Origin: Antarctobacter sediminis
GTDB taxonomy: Bacteria > Pseudomonadota > Alphaproteobacteria > Rhodobacterales > Rhodobacteraceae
Length of the DNA stretch: 64,000 bases
Assembly (NCBI RefSeq): GCF_019218285.1
Contig: NZ_JAHUZG010000001.1
Location: 930,001 to 994,000 of the forward strand
Direction of reading: 5' to 3'
Shown: positions 17,199 through 26,277 of the stretch, in pieces
How the letters are laid out: every line of letters starts with the position of its first letter
How positions within the stretch are numbered: the stretch's first letter is position 1
Notes under the pieces: model-generated
What the model saw: only the letters and a program-made list of their open reading frames with translations
Told to the model about the DNA's origin: nothing
The model's database searches: none
Position numbers and translations under genes: made by a program

Positions 17199-18983
17199 AT
17201 GTCCCGTTTCGATCCCCGCCCGACCCTTGGATTCCTTGCCCGCGGCGCGCGCCCATTGATCGAGCGGCCAGATTGGTTCGCGCGGATCACACCACGGACA
17301 CTGGGACAGGACGCCATCGCCGGGCTGACCGGCGCCTCCATCGTCCTGCCCCAAGGCGTAGCCTTTGCCGCCATTGCCGGACTGCCACCGGAATACGGCT
17401 TCTATACCGCGATGGTGACACCGGTTGTCGCGGCGGTTTTCGGTTCGTCTTGGCATGCGGTTTCCGGCCCCACCACGGCAATTTCAGCGCTGGTCTTTGG
17501 TGCGCTTTCGGGCAGTTTCACCCCCGGCAGCCCCGAGTTCATTTCGGCGGCGATCTCTTTGGCGGTACTGGTCGGCCTGATACAGGTCATGCTGGGGCTG
17601 GTTCGGCTGGGCGGGCTGGTAGACTTCGTTTCGCATTCGGTCATGGTTGGGTTCATGGCCGTCGCGGCCCTGCTGATCGCGCTCAGCCAGATGCGGCACG
17701 CCCTCGCGGTCGAACTGCCAAGACCCGAACACCTGACAGAATTCCTTGCCGCGCTGCCCGAGGCCCTGCGCGGCACCGATCCCGCATCGCTGTTTCTTGC
17801 GGCGCTGGCGCTGGCCGTGGCCATCCTGTTCCGCAGGATCTTTCCCAAGGGACCAAATTACCTTGTGGCCCTTGCGGCGGCGACGCTTGCCTATCTTGCG
17901 ATGGGAGAGGCTGCCCAGACGGTCCATACTGTCGGCACCGTGCCGTCTGTCCTGCCGGGCCTTGCCATGCCGCAGATGAACCTTGCCGTCTTTGACAGCC
18001 TCGCCTCGGCCAGTGTCGCCATCGCGCTGGTCGGCCTGCTGGAGGCCATGTCCGTCGCACGCGGCATCGCGACGCAATCCGGCCAGCCGATCGACAATAA
18101 CCGCGAGTTCCTGGGTCAGGGGATGTCGAACCTCGCAGGAGGGTTCTTTCAGTGTTACCCCGGCTCGGCCTCTTTTACCCGCAGCGGAGTCAACTACGAG
18201 GCCGGGGCGCAGACCCCGCTTTCAGCGATTTTTGCCGCCGTCTTTCTGCTGGTGATCCTGTTGTTCGTTGCGCCTTGGTTCGCGCTGGTGCCCACGCCAG
18301 CCATGGCGGGGATCATCATCCTTGTGGCGTGGAAGCTGATCAAGTTCGAGGAGATCACCCATATTGTCCGCAGCAGCCGCTCCGAGACATGGATCGCCAT
18401 CGTGACCTTCGTCACCGGCCTTTTGGTGGATCTTGAATTTTCGATCTACGCCGGTGTCCTGCTGTCCTTGCTGTTGTTCCTGAACTGGACGGCGCATCCG
18501 ACACTGGGCATTGCCGCCCCGGACCCGAAGGCACCGCGCCGGGTGTTTCGCAATGTCGAGCTGAACAACCTGCCGGAATGCCCGCAACTAGTGATCGTAC
18601 GGTTGCACGGGCCGCTCTATTTCGGTTCGGTCGAATATGTGCGGCGCTGGTTCCGCGTGCTGGAAACCCAGCGTCCTGCGCAGCGGCATGTCCTGTTCAT
18701 CGCCGCCGGCAGTTCGGAGTTCGATCTGCCCGCCGCCGAATTCCTGATCGACCTCGCGCGCCGCCTGCGCCAGCGTGGCGGCGCCCTGCACGTGCAGGTC
18801 AAGACGCCGCGCAGTCTGGCCCTGATGCGCGATTTTGGCGCCATGGCCCCGGATGCCGTGGGCAAGGCGCAGTTCCATCTCAGCAAGGGCGACGCGGTCG
18901 AAACCATCGTGCCACAGCTTGATCCGGCGATCTGCGACACATGCCCGGCCCGCATCTTTCGCGAATGCCCGCAGGCCCGGTGA
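17199..18983 (+). CDS. SulP-family anion transporter with STAS domain
   Basis: 594-residue inner-membrane transporter. The ATG at 17199 is used because it gives the family N-terminus; the frame is open far upstream without matching residues. The SulP signature lies at IAGLTGASIVLPQGVAFAAI and AGLPPEYGFYTAM, with SNLAGGFFQCYPGSASFTRS in the core, and membrane segments cover roughly residues 45-435. A C-terminal STAS domain follows from about 450 (LVIVRLHGPLYFGSVEYV). The tail ends in CDTCPARIFREC, a compact three-cysteine motif not usual for the family. Substrates of this family include sulfate, bicarbonate and dicarboxylates, and nothing nearby decides. It lies between two LysR genes. Confidence 0.9.
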   Translation: MSRFDPRPTLGFLARGARPLIERPDWFARITPRTLGQDAIAGLTGASIVLPQGVAFAAIAGLPPEYGFYTAMVTPVVAAVFGSSWHAVSGPTTAISALVFGALSGSFTPGSPEFISAAISLAVLVGLIQVMLGLVRLGGLVDFVSHSVMVGFMAVAALLIALSQMRHALAVELPRPEHLTEFLAALPEALRGTDPASLFLAALALAVAILFRRIFPKGPNYLVALAAATLAYLAMGEAAQTVHTVGTVPSVLPGLAMPQMNLAVFDSLASASVAIALVGLLEAMSVARGIATQSGQPIDNNREFLGQGMSNLAGGFFQCYPGSASFTRSGVNYEAGAQTPLSAIFAAVFLLVILLFVAPWFALVPTPAMAGIIILVAWKLIKFEEITHIVRSSRSETWIAIVTFVTGLLVDLEFSIYAGVLLSLLLFLNWTAHPTLGIAAPDPKAPRRVFRNVELNNLPECPQLVIVRLHGPLYFGSVEYVRRWFRVLETQRPAQRHVLFIAAGSSEFDLPAAEFLIDLARRLRQRGGALHVQVKTPRSLALMRDFGAMAPDAVGKAQFHLSKGDAVETIVPQLDPAICDTCPARIFRECPQAR

Positions 18984-19031
18984 TATCGCGGCCCCTTCGC
19001 GCGCCGGGATCATTCGTGTTAACGATCGGCC

Positions 19032-19919
19032 ATGGACAAGCTTTCCGTCATGCAGGCCTTCCGCCGGATCGTGGAGCGCGGCAGTTTCGCCCGCGCCGCC
19101 GAGGATCTGGGCGTTTCGCCCGCGCTTCTCAGCCGCGAGGTCAAACTGCTGGAAGAGAGCCTTGGCAGCACCCTCCTGACGCGCACCACCCGGGCCATGT
19201 CGCTTACCGATGCGGGGCGGCTGTATTACGAAGAGGCGCAAGGCATCCTTGACGCCGTGGCCGGGATCGAAAACCGCATCCGCGAGGGGGCCGGCGCGGT
19301 ACGCGGCCATCTCAAGGTCAATGCCTCCAGCTCTTTCGGGCAAACCGTCATCGCGCCTTTCCTGCCCGCGTTTCTTGACCGCTACCCGGACCTGAGCCTG
19401 ACCCTGTCGATGGATGACCGCGTGGTGGACATGGTCGAAGGTGGCTTTGACGTGTCGATCCGCATCCGTTCAGCCATGCCGGATTCGGCCCTTGTCGCGC
19501 GCAAGATCGGCACGGTTCGGCAAAGGATCTTTGCCGCACCGGGCTATATCGACCGAAACGGCGCCCCGGCCACCCCGACCGATGTGCCCAATCATCGGAT
19601 CATCGGCTTTCTGCTGGCCGATCACCTCAGCAGCTGGGTATTGCACGGCCCCCATGGCACGGAAACGGTAGAGATCGACCCCAAGGTTCGCGTTGGCAAC
19701 AGCCTTGTGCTGCGTGACCTGCTGATCGCCGGCCACGGGATCGGCACGCTGCCGGATTTCGTCTCGGCCGCGCCCGAAGCCAGTGGCGCGCTGGTTCAAA
19801 TCCTGCCGGACTGGGAACTGCCCGCGCCAGAAATCTTTGCCGTCACCGCATCGCGGCTTGGGATGGATGCGCGCGTGACCGTCTTTCTCAAACACCTGCG
19901 CGCGGCGTTGGCGGGCTGA
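19032..19919 (+). CDS. LysR-family transcriptional regulator
   Basis: 295-residue LysR protein of the AaeR/YafC-like clade: MQAFRRIVERGSFARAAEDLG, then SPALLSREVKLLEESLG and LLTRTTRAMSLTDAG make the DNA-binding domain. The ligand-binding half starts at GHLKVNASSSFG. It sits 106 bases upstream of the WrbA-like gene on the same strand. Regulators of this clade often control a nearby quinone or flavin oxidoreductase, so control of the next gene is a reasonable inference. Confidence 0.9.
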   Translation: MDKLSVMQAFRRIVERGSFARAAEDLGVSPALLSREVKLLEESLGSTLLTRTTRAMSLTDAGRLYYEEAQGILDAVAGIENRIREGAGAVRGHLKVNASSSFGQTVIAPFLPAFLDRYPDLSLTLSMDDRVVDMVEGGFDVSIRIRSAMPDSALVARKIGTVRQRIFAAPGYIDRNGAPATPTDVPNHRIIGFLLADHLSSWVLHGPHGTETVEIDPKVRVGNSLVLRDLLIAGHGIGTLPDFVSAAPEASGALVQILPDWELPAPEIFAVTASRLGMDARVTVFLKHLRAALAG

Positions 19920-20025
19920 CATTCTTCAACGCTGGTAAAGAGTGATGTGACAGCGGGCCGGTTATTCCCGCCCGCCGCATCACCGATCTTCCGGGCATCC
20001 ACAGATGACAGCCCATGAGGATCCC

Positions 20026-20649
20026 ATGACCCGCGTTCTTGTTCTTTACTATTCCAGCTACGGCCATGTCCGCGCCCTTGCCCGGGCCGAGGCCGAAGGC
20101 GCAGCCAGCCTGCCGGGCGTCCGTGTCGACCTGCGCCGCGTGCCTGAAACCCTGCCCGAAGAGATCCGTCGCAAGGCAGGTTTCGTCGAGGACGACACCG
20201 CGCTGGCCAGCCCCGCCGATCTGGAGAACTATGATGCCATCATCCTTGGCACGCCCACGCTGTTCGGGATGATGGCCGGACAGATGAAATCCTTTCTGGA
20301 TCAGGCCGGGGCGCTTTGGGCGCGGAATGCGCTGGTCGGCAAGGTGGCCGCAGTTTTCGCCTCGACCGGATCGCAACATGGCGGGCATGAGGCCACGCTG
20401 CTGTCCACGCAGATCCCGCTTCAGCACTTTGGCATGTTGATCGTCGGCATGCCTTACAGTTTCGCGGGCCAGACCACGATGGACGAACTCACGGGTGGCG
20501 CGCCCTATGGCGCCGGAACCATCGCGGGATCGGATGGGTCACGCACCCCCAGCGAAAGCGAATTGGCCGGCGCGCGGTTTCAGGGCGCGCATGTGGCCCG
20601 GATCGCGGCGCGGCTGGCCTCGGCCCCCGCTCAAGATGCCGCCGCGTGA
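20026..20649 (+). CDS. wrbA: WrbA-type NAD(P)H:quinone oxidoreductase
   Basis: 207-residue flavodoxin-like protein. The ATG at 20026 follows GAGGAT; an ATG at 20005 would add seven residues. The FMN phosphate loop is LYYSSYGHV, and the WrbA family blocks [34 protein letters not shown] and [18 protein letters not shown] are complete. It reduces quinones by two electrons with NAD(P)H and protects from redox cycling. It follows a LysR gene and precedes a small CxxC protein gene and a permease. Confidence 0.9.
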   Translation: MTRVLVLYYSSYGHVRALARAEAEGAASLPGVRVDLRRVPETLPEEIRRKAGFVEDDTALASPADLENYDAIILGTPTLFGMMAGQMKSFLDQAGALWARNALVGKVAAVFASTGSQHGGHEATLLSTQIPLQHFGMLIVGMPYSFAGQTTMDELTGGAPYGAGTIAGSDGSRTPSESELAGARFQGAHVARIAARLASAPAQDAAA

Positions 20650-20672
20650 CACCACTGTGAAAGGATCCAATT

Positions 20673-20834
20673 ATGCTCCGCCATATCCTGCGCCTGCCGC
20701 ACCGCAGCGCCCCGCACATCCGCCAATGTGACCTGCCCGCCACCCTTTTGCGCGATGTCGGGCTTGCCGATTGTTCCGGCTGTCGCAGTCCGCGCGCCGA
20801 TCCTTTTCAGACCATAGCGAGGATGCGGCCATGA
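20673..20834 (+). CDS. Small 53-residue protein with CxxC motif (hypothetical)
   Basis: A short ORF with an AAAGGA site seven bases before its ATG; its TGA overlaps the ATG of the next gene (ATGA at 20831). The product MLRHILRLPHRSAP is basic, followed by a hydrophobic-acidic helix (ATLLRDVGLADCSGC) and a short tail. LLRDVGL recalls the helix of DUF1127-like small basic proteins, but the CSGC pair is not part of that family as I know it. The good ribosome-binding site and stop-start overlap support real translation, perhaps to couple translation of the permease. Function unknown. Confidence 0.55.
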   Translation: MLRHILRLPHRSAPHIRQCDLPATLLRDVGLADCSGCRSPRADPFQTIARMRP

Positions 20835-21724
20835 CCCGGACCACCGACATCCTGCTCACCGCGCTGGCCCCGGCGATCTGGGGCAGCACCTATCTTGTAA
20901 CGACCGAGGCGCTGCCGCAGGGCTATCCCGTCACGCTGGCGGTTCTGCGCGCCCTGCCTGCCGGGCTGGTACTTTTGGCGCTGACACGCAGCCTGCCACC
21001 CCGGGCATGGCTGGGGCGGACCTTTCTGCTGGGCGGTTTCAACTTTGCCCTGTTCTGGGTGCTGCTTTTCGTGGCCGCCTACCGCCTGCCGGGCGGGGTG
21101 GCGGCCACGCTGGGGGCCTTGCAGGCCATGATGGTACTGCTGATGGCGCGCGGCTGGCTGGGAACACCGATCCGCGCCGGCGCGGTCATGGCCGCCACCA
21201 GCGGCGTGCTGGGCGTCGCCCTTTTGTTGCTGGGACCAGAGGCGCGGCTGGACCCGATCGGTATCGCGGCAGGCCTTGGCGGCGCGGCTTCGATGGCGGC
21301 GGGCACGGTGCTAAGCCGGAAATGGCAACCTCCCGTCTCGGCGCTGTGTTTCACGGCGTGGCAACTGACAGCGGGCGGGCTGATCCTCTTGCCGCTGGCA
21401 GTGCTGCTGGAACCGCCGCTGCCGCCGCTGACCGCGACCAACCTTGCCGGGCTGGCTTGGCTGGGCCTGATCGGTGCCGCCGCAACTTATGCGCTGTGGT
21501 TTCGCGGGGTCGCCCGGCTGGAACCCGGTGCCGTGTCGATGCTGGGCATGATGAGTCCGGTCACGGCGGTGATCCTTGGCTGGCTCTGGCTGGGACAGGC
21601 GCTGTCCCCGGTTCAGGCCCTTGGCGCGGTCATCGTCCTGGCCTCGGTCTGGGCCGGTCAGCGGGCCAATCGCGCCACTGGCCAACCGCCGCTCCGCCGG
21701 AAAACCGTCAGGGCCGCGGCATAG
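20831..21724 (+). CDS. EamA/DMT-family permease
   Basis: 297-residue protein with ten membrane segments in two EamA repeats. The ATG at 20831 overlaps the preceding small gene's stop; an upstream in-frame ATG at 20771 lies inside that gene and is less likely. LLTALAPAIWGSTYLVTTE is the conserved first segment, and LGLIGAAATYALWFRGVARL with LGMMSPVTAVILGWLWLG is the second repeat. The family exports metabolites, amino acids or drugs; no substrate can be chosen. A strong terminator follows seven bases after the stop. Confidence 0.88.
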   Translation: MTRTTDILLTALAPAIWGSTYLVTTEALPQGYPVTLAVLRALPAGLVLLALTRSLPPRAWLGRTFLLGGFNFALFWVLLFVAAYRLPGGVAATLGALQAMMVLLMARGWLGTPIRAGAVMAATSGVLGVALLLLGPEARLDPIGIAAGLGGAASMAAGTVLSRKWQPPVSALCFTAWQLTAGGLILLPLAVLLEPPLPPLTATNLAGLAWLGLIGAAATYALWFRGVARLEPGAVSMLGMMSPVTAVILGWLWLGQALSPVQALGAVIVLASVWAGQRANRATGQPPLRRKTVRAAA

Positions 21725-21730
21725 CCCTCA

Positions 21731-21762
21731 CCCCAAACCCCTGTTGCAAAAGGGGTTTGGGG
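21731..21762 (+). terminator. Strong hairpin terminator after the EamA gene
   Basis: A perfect 11-bp stem CCCCAAACCCC / GGGGTTTGGGG encloses a 10-base loop. Only a short T-containing tract (ACTTCTC) follows, so termination may be partial. It insulates the wrbA-EamA unit from the sugar operon. Confidence 0.7.
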
Positions 21763-21852
21763 ACTTCTCAGCTTCATTTGTCCAAAGATTTCCGCTCCCG
21801 CTTGCCCGTAACGCATCTAGTATGGTAGTTAATTCAGCAAGAGGAGAGAATC

Positions 21853-22614
21853 ATGGCGACATACCTAATTTCCGGCGCCGCCAGCGGCATCGGCCAGGCC
21901 GTTGCACGCCTGGCGTTAGAGGCGGGTCACAATGCGGTCTGCCTTGACCGCTCCGACGACATCGGCAGCCTGTTCCGCGATTTCCCCACCGCCCGCGCGT
22001 TCAATGGTGACATCACCCGGCCCAAAGATTGCCGCGCGGCGGTCGACCTTGCGCTTAGCGCATTCGGTGGCCTTGACGGGCTGTCGCACAATGCGGGCAT
22101 CCAGCGGTACGGCAGCGCCGAGGACACATCGGACGAGATCTGGAACGAGGTCATCGCCGTCAACCTGACCGGCGCTTTCAACATGGCGCGCGCCGCGCTG
22201 CCGGAACTGCGCAAGCGACGCGGCAGCCTTGTGTTCATGGGCTCGGTCCAAAGCCTTGCCTCGCAACAGAACGTTGCCGCCTACACCGCATCAAAACATG
22301 GGCTGCTTGGACTGGCAAAATCCATCGCCATGGATTTCGCCGCCGACGGCGTGCGCTCGAACATGGTGGCCCCGGGCGCCGTCAAGACACCGATGCTGGA
22401 CTGGGCCGTGTCGCTGGCCGACGACCCCGATGCCGTCTGGTCCACGCTGCATGGCATGCACCCGATGGGCCGCGTGGCCACCGCCGAGGAAGTGGCCGAG
22501 GTCGCCCTGTTCCTGCTCTCCGACAAGGCCGCCTTCGTCACCGGAGAGGTCATCCGCGTCGATGGTGGCCTACTCAGCCAGATCGCCGGAACCCCCAAGG
22601 AAGTCGAAAGATGA
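21853..22614 (+). CDS. SDR-family oxidoreductase, probable sugar 1-dehydrogenase
   Basis: 253-residue classical short-chain dehydrogenase. The cofactor loop GAASGIG is at 8-14, NAG at 80-82, and the catalytic set S131, Y144 and K148 (YTASK) is complete. A strong AGAGGAGAG site precedes the ATG. It is the first gene of a 12-gene sugar-catabolic run and overlaps the dehydratase gene by four bases. With a lactonase and epimerase encoded later, the natural role is oxidation of the free aldose to its lactone. A different SDR at the operon end is the better candidate for the 2-keto-3-deoxy step. Confidence 0.88.
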   Translation: MATYLISGAASGIGQAVARLALEAGHNAVCLDRSDDIGSLFRDFPTARAFNGDITRPKDCRAAVDLALSAFGGLDGLSHNAGIQRYGSAEDTSDEIWNEVIAVNLTGAFNMARAALPELRKRRGSLVFMGSVQSLASQQNVAAYTASKHGLLGLAKSIAMDFAADGVRSNMVAPGAVKTPMLDWAVSLADDPDAVWSTLHGMHPMGRVATAEEVAEVALFLLSDKAAFVTGEVIRVDGGLLSQIAGTPKEVER

Positions 22615-23864
22615 AAATCACAGATATCAAGGCCACGACGGTCGCCGTGCCGCTAGAGGCCCCGATCCGCCATTCCAACGGTGCCCACTGGGGCCGGTTC
22701 GTCCGTACCATCGTCGAGGTCGTCACCGACGAGGGACTCTCCGGCTGGGGAGAGATGGGCGGCGGCGGCAGTTCCGCCGAAGAAGCGATCTGTGGGCTGA
22801 AGCCCTACCTTGTGGGCCATGACCCGGTGCAGCTGGAACAGCTGCGCTGGAAGATCATGAACCCGGTCGGGTCGCTGTATAACAACCGGATGCAGCTGCA
22901 TGCAGCGATCGAGATGGCCTGCCTTGACCTTGCGGGCAAGGCCACCGGTCTGCGCGCCTGCGATTTCCTGGGCGGCGCGCTGCGCGAACATGTGCCTTTT
23001 GCCAGTTATATCTTCTATCGATACGCCGACGAGGCCAGCGGCAAGGGCGGCGAAACCGCCGCCGAAGAGATCGTCGCCCACGCCAAGGCGCTGAAAGCGG
23101 CGCATGGGTTCAGGACGCACAAGCTCAAGGGCGGGCATTTCGCCCCCGACCATGACATCGAGGTACTGCGCGCCCTGGCCGAGGCCTTTCCGGGCGACGG
23201 GCTGCGGTTGGACCCGAATTCCGTCTGGTCGGTCGAAGAAGCGATCCGCGTGGGACAGGCGATCGAAGGTCTGAACAACGAATATTTCGAAGACCCCACA
23301 TGGGGCCTTGAGGGCATGCGTCGGGTCCGCCAGTTCGTGCGCATCCCCACGGCGACCAACGCGGTTGTCGTCAACTTTGAACAGCTGGCGCAGTGCATCC
23401 GCCATGACCTTGTCGACGTGGTCCTGCTGGACACGACCTTCTGGGGCGGGTTGCGGCAGGCTCATAAGGGCGGGCAGGTTCTGGAAACCTTCCAATACGG
23501 CGCGGCGGTGCATTCCTCGGGTGAACTGGGCATCCAGCTTGCCTCGATGCTGCACCTTGGCGCGGCGCTGCCCAACCTCAGCTTTGCCGCCGACGCGCAT
23601 TACCACCATCTGACCGATGACATCATCAAGGGTGGCAAGCTGGCCTATCGGGACGGCGGCATCGACCTGCCCACCGGTCCCGGTCTGGGGGTCGATGTCG
23701 ACCGGGACAAGCTGGCCCAATACGCCGAACATTACCGCAAGGTCGGCGGCTACACCTACGACCGCGATCCGGGCCGCCCCGGCTGGTATTCGGTCTTTCC
23801 CGAACGCCGCTACGCCGATCCGGCGCTCAAGGAAATTCCGCAGATGGAGAAGGCACATGGCTGA
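22611..23864 (+). CDS. Enolase-superfamily sugar-acid dehydratase, glucarate-dehydratase-like
   Basis: 417-residue mandelate racemase / enolase-type enzyme. Catalytic elements can be read: the KxK pair K171-K173 (THKLKGG), the metal-ligand region D201-N203 ([10 protein letters not shown]), E227-D228 (EYFEDPTWG), the PTATN strand ending at N250, and the His-x-x-x-Glu segment H301 to E305 (AVHSSGE). These follow the glucarate dehydratase subgroup rather than the rhamnonate or fuconate subgroups. It should take a proton from C2 of an aldonate or aldarate and remove the C3 hydroxyl, giving a 2-keto-3-deoxy acid. ATGA overlap with the upstream SDR and 8-base overlap with the ABC gene show one operon. 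The exact sugar acid is not known. Confidence 0.88.
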   Translation: MKITDIKATTVAVPLEAPIRHSNGAHWGRFVRTIVEVVTDEGLSGWGEMGGGGSSAEEAICGLKPYLVGHDPVQLEQLRWKIMNPVGSLYNNRMQLHAAIEMACLDLAGKATGLRACDFLGGALREHVPFASYIFYRYADEASGKGGETAAEEIVAHAKALKAAHGFRTHKLKGGHFAPDHDIEVLRALAEAFPGDGLRLDPNSVWSVEEAIRVGQAIEGLNNEYFEDPTWGLEGMRRVRQFVRIPTATNAVVVNFEQLAQCIRHDLVDVVLLDTTFWGGLRQAHKGGQVLETFQYGAAVHSSGELGIQLASMLHLGAALPNLSFAADAHYHHLTDDIIKGGKLAYRDGGIDLPTGPGLGVDVDRDKLAQYAEHYRKVGGYTYDRDPGRPGWYSVFPERRYADPALKEIPQMEKAHG

Positions 23865-24969
23865 GGTCACGCTGCGCAATGTCGTCAAGGCCTACGGCCG
23901 CCACCCGGCGGTCAAAGGCATCAACCTGGACATTCCCGACAAAAGCTTTGTCGCGCTGGTCGGCCCCTCGGGCTGTGGCAAATCGACGACGCTGCGGATG
24001 ATCGCCGGGCTGGAAAGCATCTCTCATGGCGAGGTTTCGATTGGCGCGGATGTGGTCAACGACCTGCCCTCGCGCAAACGCGGCGTGTCGATGGTGTTCC
24101 AGTCATACGCGCTGTACCCGCATATGACCGTCCGGCGGAACCTGTCCTTCGGCCTGCGGATCAACGGCGTGCCCAAGGACGAAATCGACCGCCGCGTGGC
24201 CTTTGCCGCCGAGGTTCTGGAACTGGCTCCCTACATGGACCGCAAGCCCGCCAACCTGTCGGGAGGTCAGCGCCAGCGGGTTGCCATGGGCCGGGCCATC
24301 GTGCGCGAACCCAAGGTCTTTCTCTTCGACGAACCGCTGTCGAACCTTGACGCCAAGCTGCGCAACCAGATGAGGGTCGAAATCAAGAAGCTGCACCAGC
24401 GGCTGAAGAACACCATCGTCTATGTCACCCATGACCAGATCGAAGCCATGACCATGGCCGACATCATCGTCATCATGCGCGATGGCCGGATCGAACAGGT
24501 GGGCGCGCCGCTGGAGGTCTTTGAACAGCCTGCCAACCGCTTTGTCGCCGGCTTCATCGGCGCGCCGCAGATGAATTTCTTTTCCGCCCGCGTGCAGGGC
24601 GATGCCCTGCATGTCGAGGGGCTGGGGCGTTTCCACCCGCCCGCGGGCAAATTCGACCTGCCCGCCGATGGCGGCAGCGTCACGCTTGGCCTGCGGCCCG
24701 AAAACATCGTGCCTGCGGGCCATGGCCTGCAACCGACCAACGCGGTGGATTTCCAAGCCACCGTGCCGCTGACGGAATCGCTTGGCAACGAGACGATCCT
24801 TTTTGCCGAAGCGGCGGGCGTGCCCTTCACCGCGCGGATGCAACAGCCGCGCGACGTGGCCGAGGGCGAATGCCTGTCCTTTCACGCCGATGCCGACCGG
24901 CTGCACGTCTTTGACCCCGAAACGGAACAAAGCCTGCTGCGGCAGGCCGAACCGGAACTTGCTGCCTGA
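23857..24969 (+). CDS. ABC sugar transporter ATP-binding protein, UgpC/MalK type
   Basis: 370-residue ATPase. Walker [10 protein letters not shown] at 36-44, signature LSGGQ at 134-138, Walker B VFLFDEP to residue 160, and the switch histidine in [15 protein letters not shown]-terminal TOBE/OB regulatory domain follows from about 235 ([12 protein letters not shown]). The ATG at 23857 overlaps the end of the dehydratase gene by eight bases; the frame is open further upstream but only as a shadow. It energises the importer made with the two permeases and the binding protein downstream. Confidence 0.93.
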   Translation: MAEVTLRNVVKAYGRHPAVKGINLDIPDKSFVALVGPSGCGKSTTLRMIAGLESISHGEVSIGADVVNDLPSRKRGVSMVFQSYALYPHMTVRRNLSFGLRINGVPKDEIDRRVAFAAEVLELAPYMDRKPANLSGGQRQRVAMGRAIVREPKVFLFDEPLSNLDAKLRNQMRVEIKKLHQRLKNTIVYVTHDQIEAMTMADIIVIMRDGRIEQVGAPLEVFEQPANRFVAGFIGAPQMNFFSARVQGDALHVEGLGRFHPPAGKFDLPADGGSVTLGLRPENIVPAGHGLQPTNAVDFQATVPLTESLGNETILFAEAAGVPFTARMQQPRDVAEGECLSFHADADRLHVFDPETEQSLLRQAEPELAA

Positions 24970-24996
24970 ACAGAACGACGAGGAGGAGACCACCCA

Positions 24997-26199
24997 ATGA
25001 AACTGACACGTTTGACCACCGCCGCGCTGGCTTTGGCCGCTGCGCCCGCGCTGGCGCAGGACATGGCCCATGACAAGGATTTCTGGCGCGATGGTCTGGA
25101 CCAGATGGCCGAGACCTGTGGCTTTGACCACACCGGCTATGTGACCGACCAGTACAAGGCCTACCTGCAATCCACCATGAGCGCGGGCAAGCCGCCGCAA
25201 ATCTTTACATGGTGGACCGGCAACGCGCTGACCGACATCGTGTCTTCTGGCCTTGCCGCCCCCGTGGACGAGATCTGGGACGCCAAGATCGCCAGTGGCG
25301 AATATGCCGCCGGGACCCGTGACCTGTTCACCGTGGATGGCAAGACCTACGCCCTGCCGATGCTGCTGGCGCGTTGGGTGATGTTCTACAACACCGAGAT
25401 GTTCGCCGAGGCCGGGATCGAGTCCGAACCGCAGAGCTGGGCCGAACTGATGGAAGCCGCAGAAAAGCTCAAGGCCGCGGGGCACACCCCGTTCGAAGCC
25501 ACCGTGCAGGACGGTTGGCGCGGGTTCATCTGGTTCTCCGAGATCATGATCCGGCAGAACCCGGAGGCCTACAAAGGCCTGCATGATGGCTCTGTCCCCT
25601 ATGACGGCCCCGAAGTGCAGGCCGTGTTCGACACATGGGTCGACATGTACGCCAAGGGCTATTTCACCGACCCGAGATCCACGGAAGAGGCCGAGGACTT
25701 TGCCCGCGGCAAGGCAGCCATGTACCTGATGGGCGAATGGGCCGCTGGCACGCTGGTCGACAACGGCATGACCATCGGCAAGGATCTGGGCGTCTTCATC
25801 ACGCCAAACGCCGATGCCGGGCTGCCCGCGCAGGTCATCGTCGAGGGCGCGCCGATCCTGATCTCGAACGACGCATGGGACGACGCCGAAGCCCGCGCCG
25901 CCTATGAATGCTGGGCCTCTGTCGATGGCGCCAACAAATGGGCCGAGGTGCAGAGCATCTTCAACGGGAACCTCAAGGCCAAGGCCCCCAACGGCATCGT
26001 ACAAGAAGTGTCGGCCGACATGGCGGCGGGCGGTCATCTCGCCCGCAACCGCTGGTGGGAGGCGGTGCCTTCGGACCTGCAGGGCGATCTGGTGGCCGAA
26101 CTCTCTGCCTTCATGCTGAACCCGACCGCCGAAAAGGCGACCGAGGTCATGCAGAACATGCAGGCCTTCAACCAAGCCTATTGGGACGATCAGTACTGA
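24997..26199 (+). CDS. ABC sugar transporter periplasmic substrate-binding protein
   Basis: 400-residue family 1 solute-binding protein. A signal peptide MKLTRLTTAALALAAAPALA ends before QDMAHDKDFW. The body shows IFTWWTGNALTDI, a strand with two tryptophans that commonly stack on sugars, plus TFAV-type segments LFTVDGKTYALPMLLARW and ARGKAAMYLMGEWAAG. The first lobe seems compressed: only about 40 residues separate the signal peptide from the QIFTWW strand. A GAGGAGGAGA site is before the ATG. It should bind the imported oligosaccharide or sugar. A stable intercistronic hairpin follows it. Confidence 0.9.
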   Translation: MKLTRLTTAALALAAAPALAQDMAHDKDFWRDGLDQMAETCGFDHTGYVTDQYKAYLQSTMSAGKPPQIFTWWTGNALTDIVSSGLAAPVDEIWDAKIASGEYAAGTRDLFTVDGKTYALPMLLARWVMFYNTEMFAEAGIESEPQSWAELMEAAEKLKAAGHTPFEATVQDGWRGFIWFSEIMIRQNPEAYKGLHDGSVPYDGPEVQAVFDTWVDMYAKGYFTDPRSTEEAEDFARGKAAMYLMGEWAAGTLVDNGMTIGKDLGVFITPNADAGLPAQVIVEGAPILISNDAWDDAEARAAYECWASVDGANKWAEVQSIFNGNLKAKAPNGIVQEVSADMAAGGHLARNRWWEAVPSDLQGDLVAELSAFMLNPTAEKATEVMQNMQAFNQAYWDDQY

Positions 26200-26208
26200 C
26201 GTCTCCTC

Positions 26209-26243
26209 CCCGGATCCGGCCCGTCTCCCCGGCCGGATCCGGG
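26209..26243 (+). other. Intercistronic hairpin after the binding-protein gene
   Basis: A perfect 13-bp stem CCCGGATCCGGCC / GGCCGGATCCGGG with a 9-base loop, without a T-run, lies between the binding protein and first permease. Such stems in ABC operons protect the upstream mRNA or cause partial termination, giving more binding protein than permease. Confidence 0.7.
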
Positions 26244-26277
26244 ACCTGATTTTCTTCCTCCGCGCAGGAGAGCAGCC

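Noticed and set aside
21817-21828. CTAGTATGGTAG as an operator of the GntR protein
   Set aside because: Only three-base arms pair; too weak to call without more examples.
24997-25200. Possible N-terminal deletion in the sugar-binding protein
   Set aside because: The first lobe seems compressed, but the signal peptide and frame are intact and some binding proteins begin this way; I cannot decide without an alignment.
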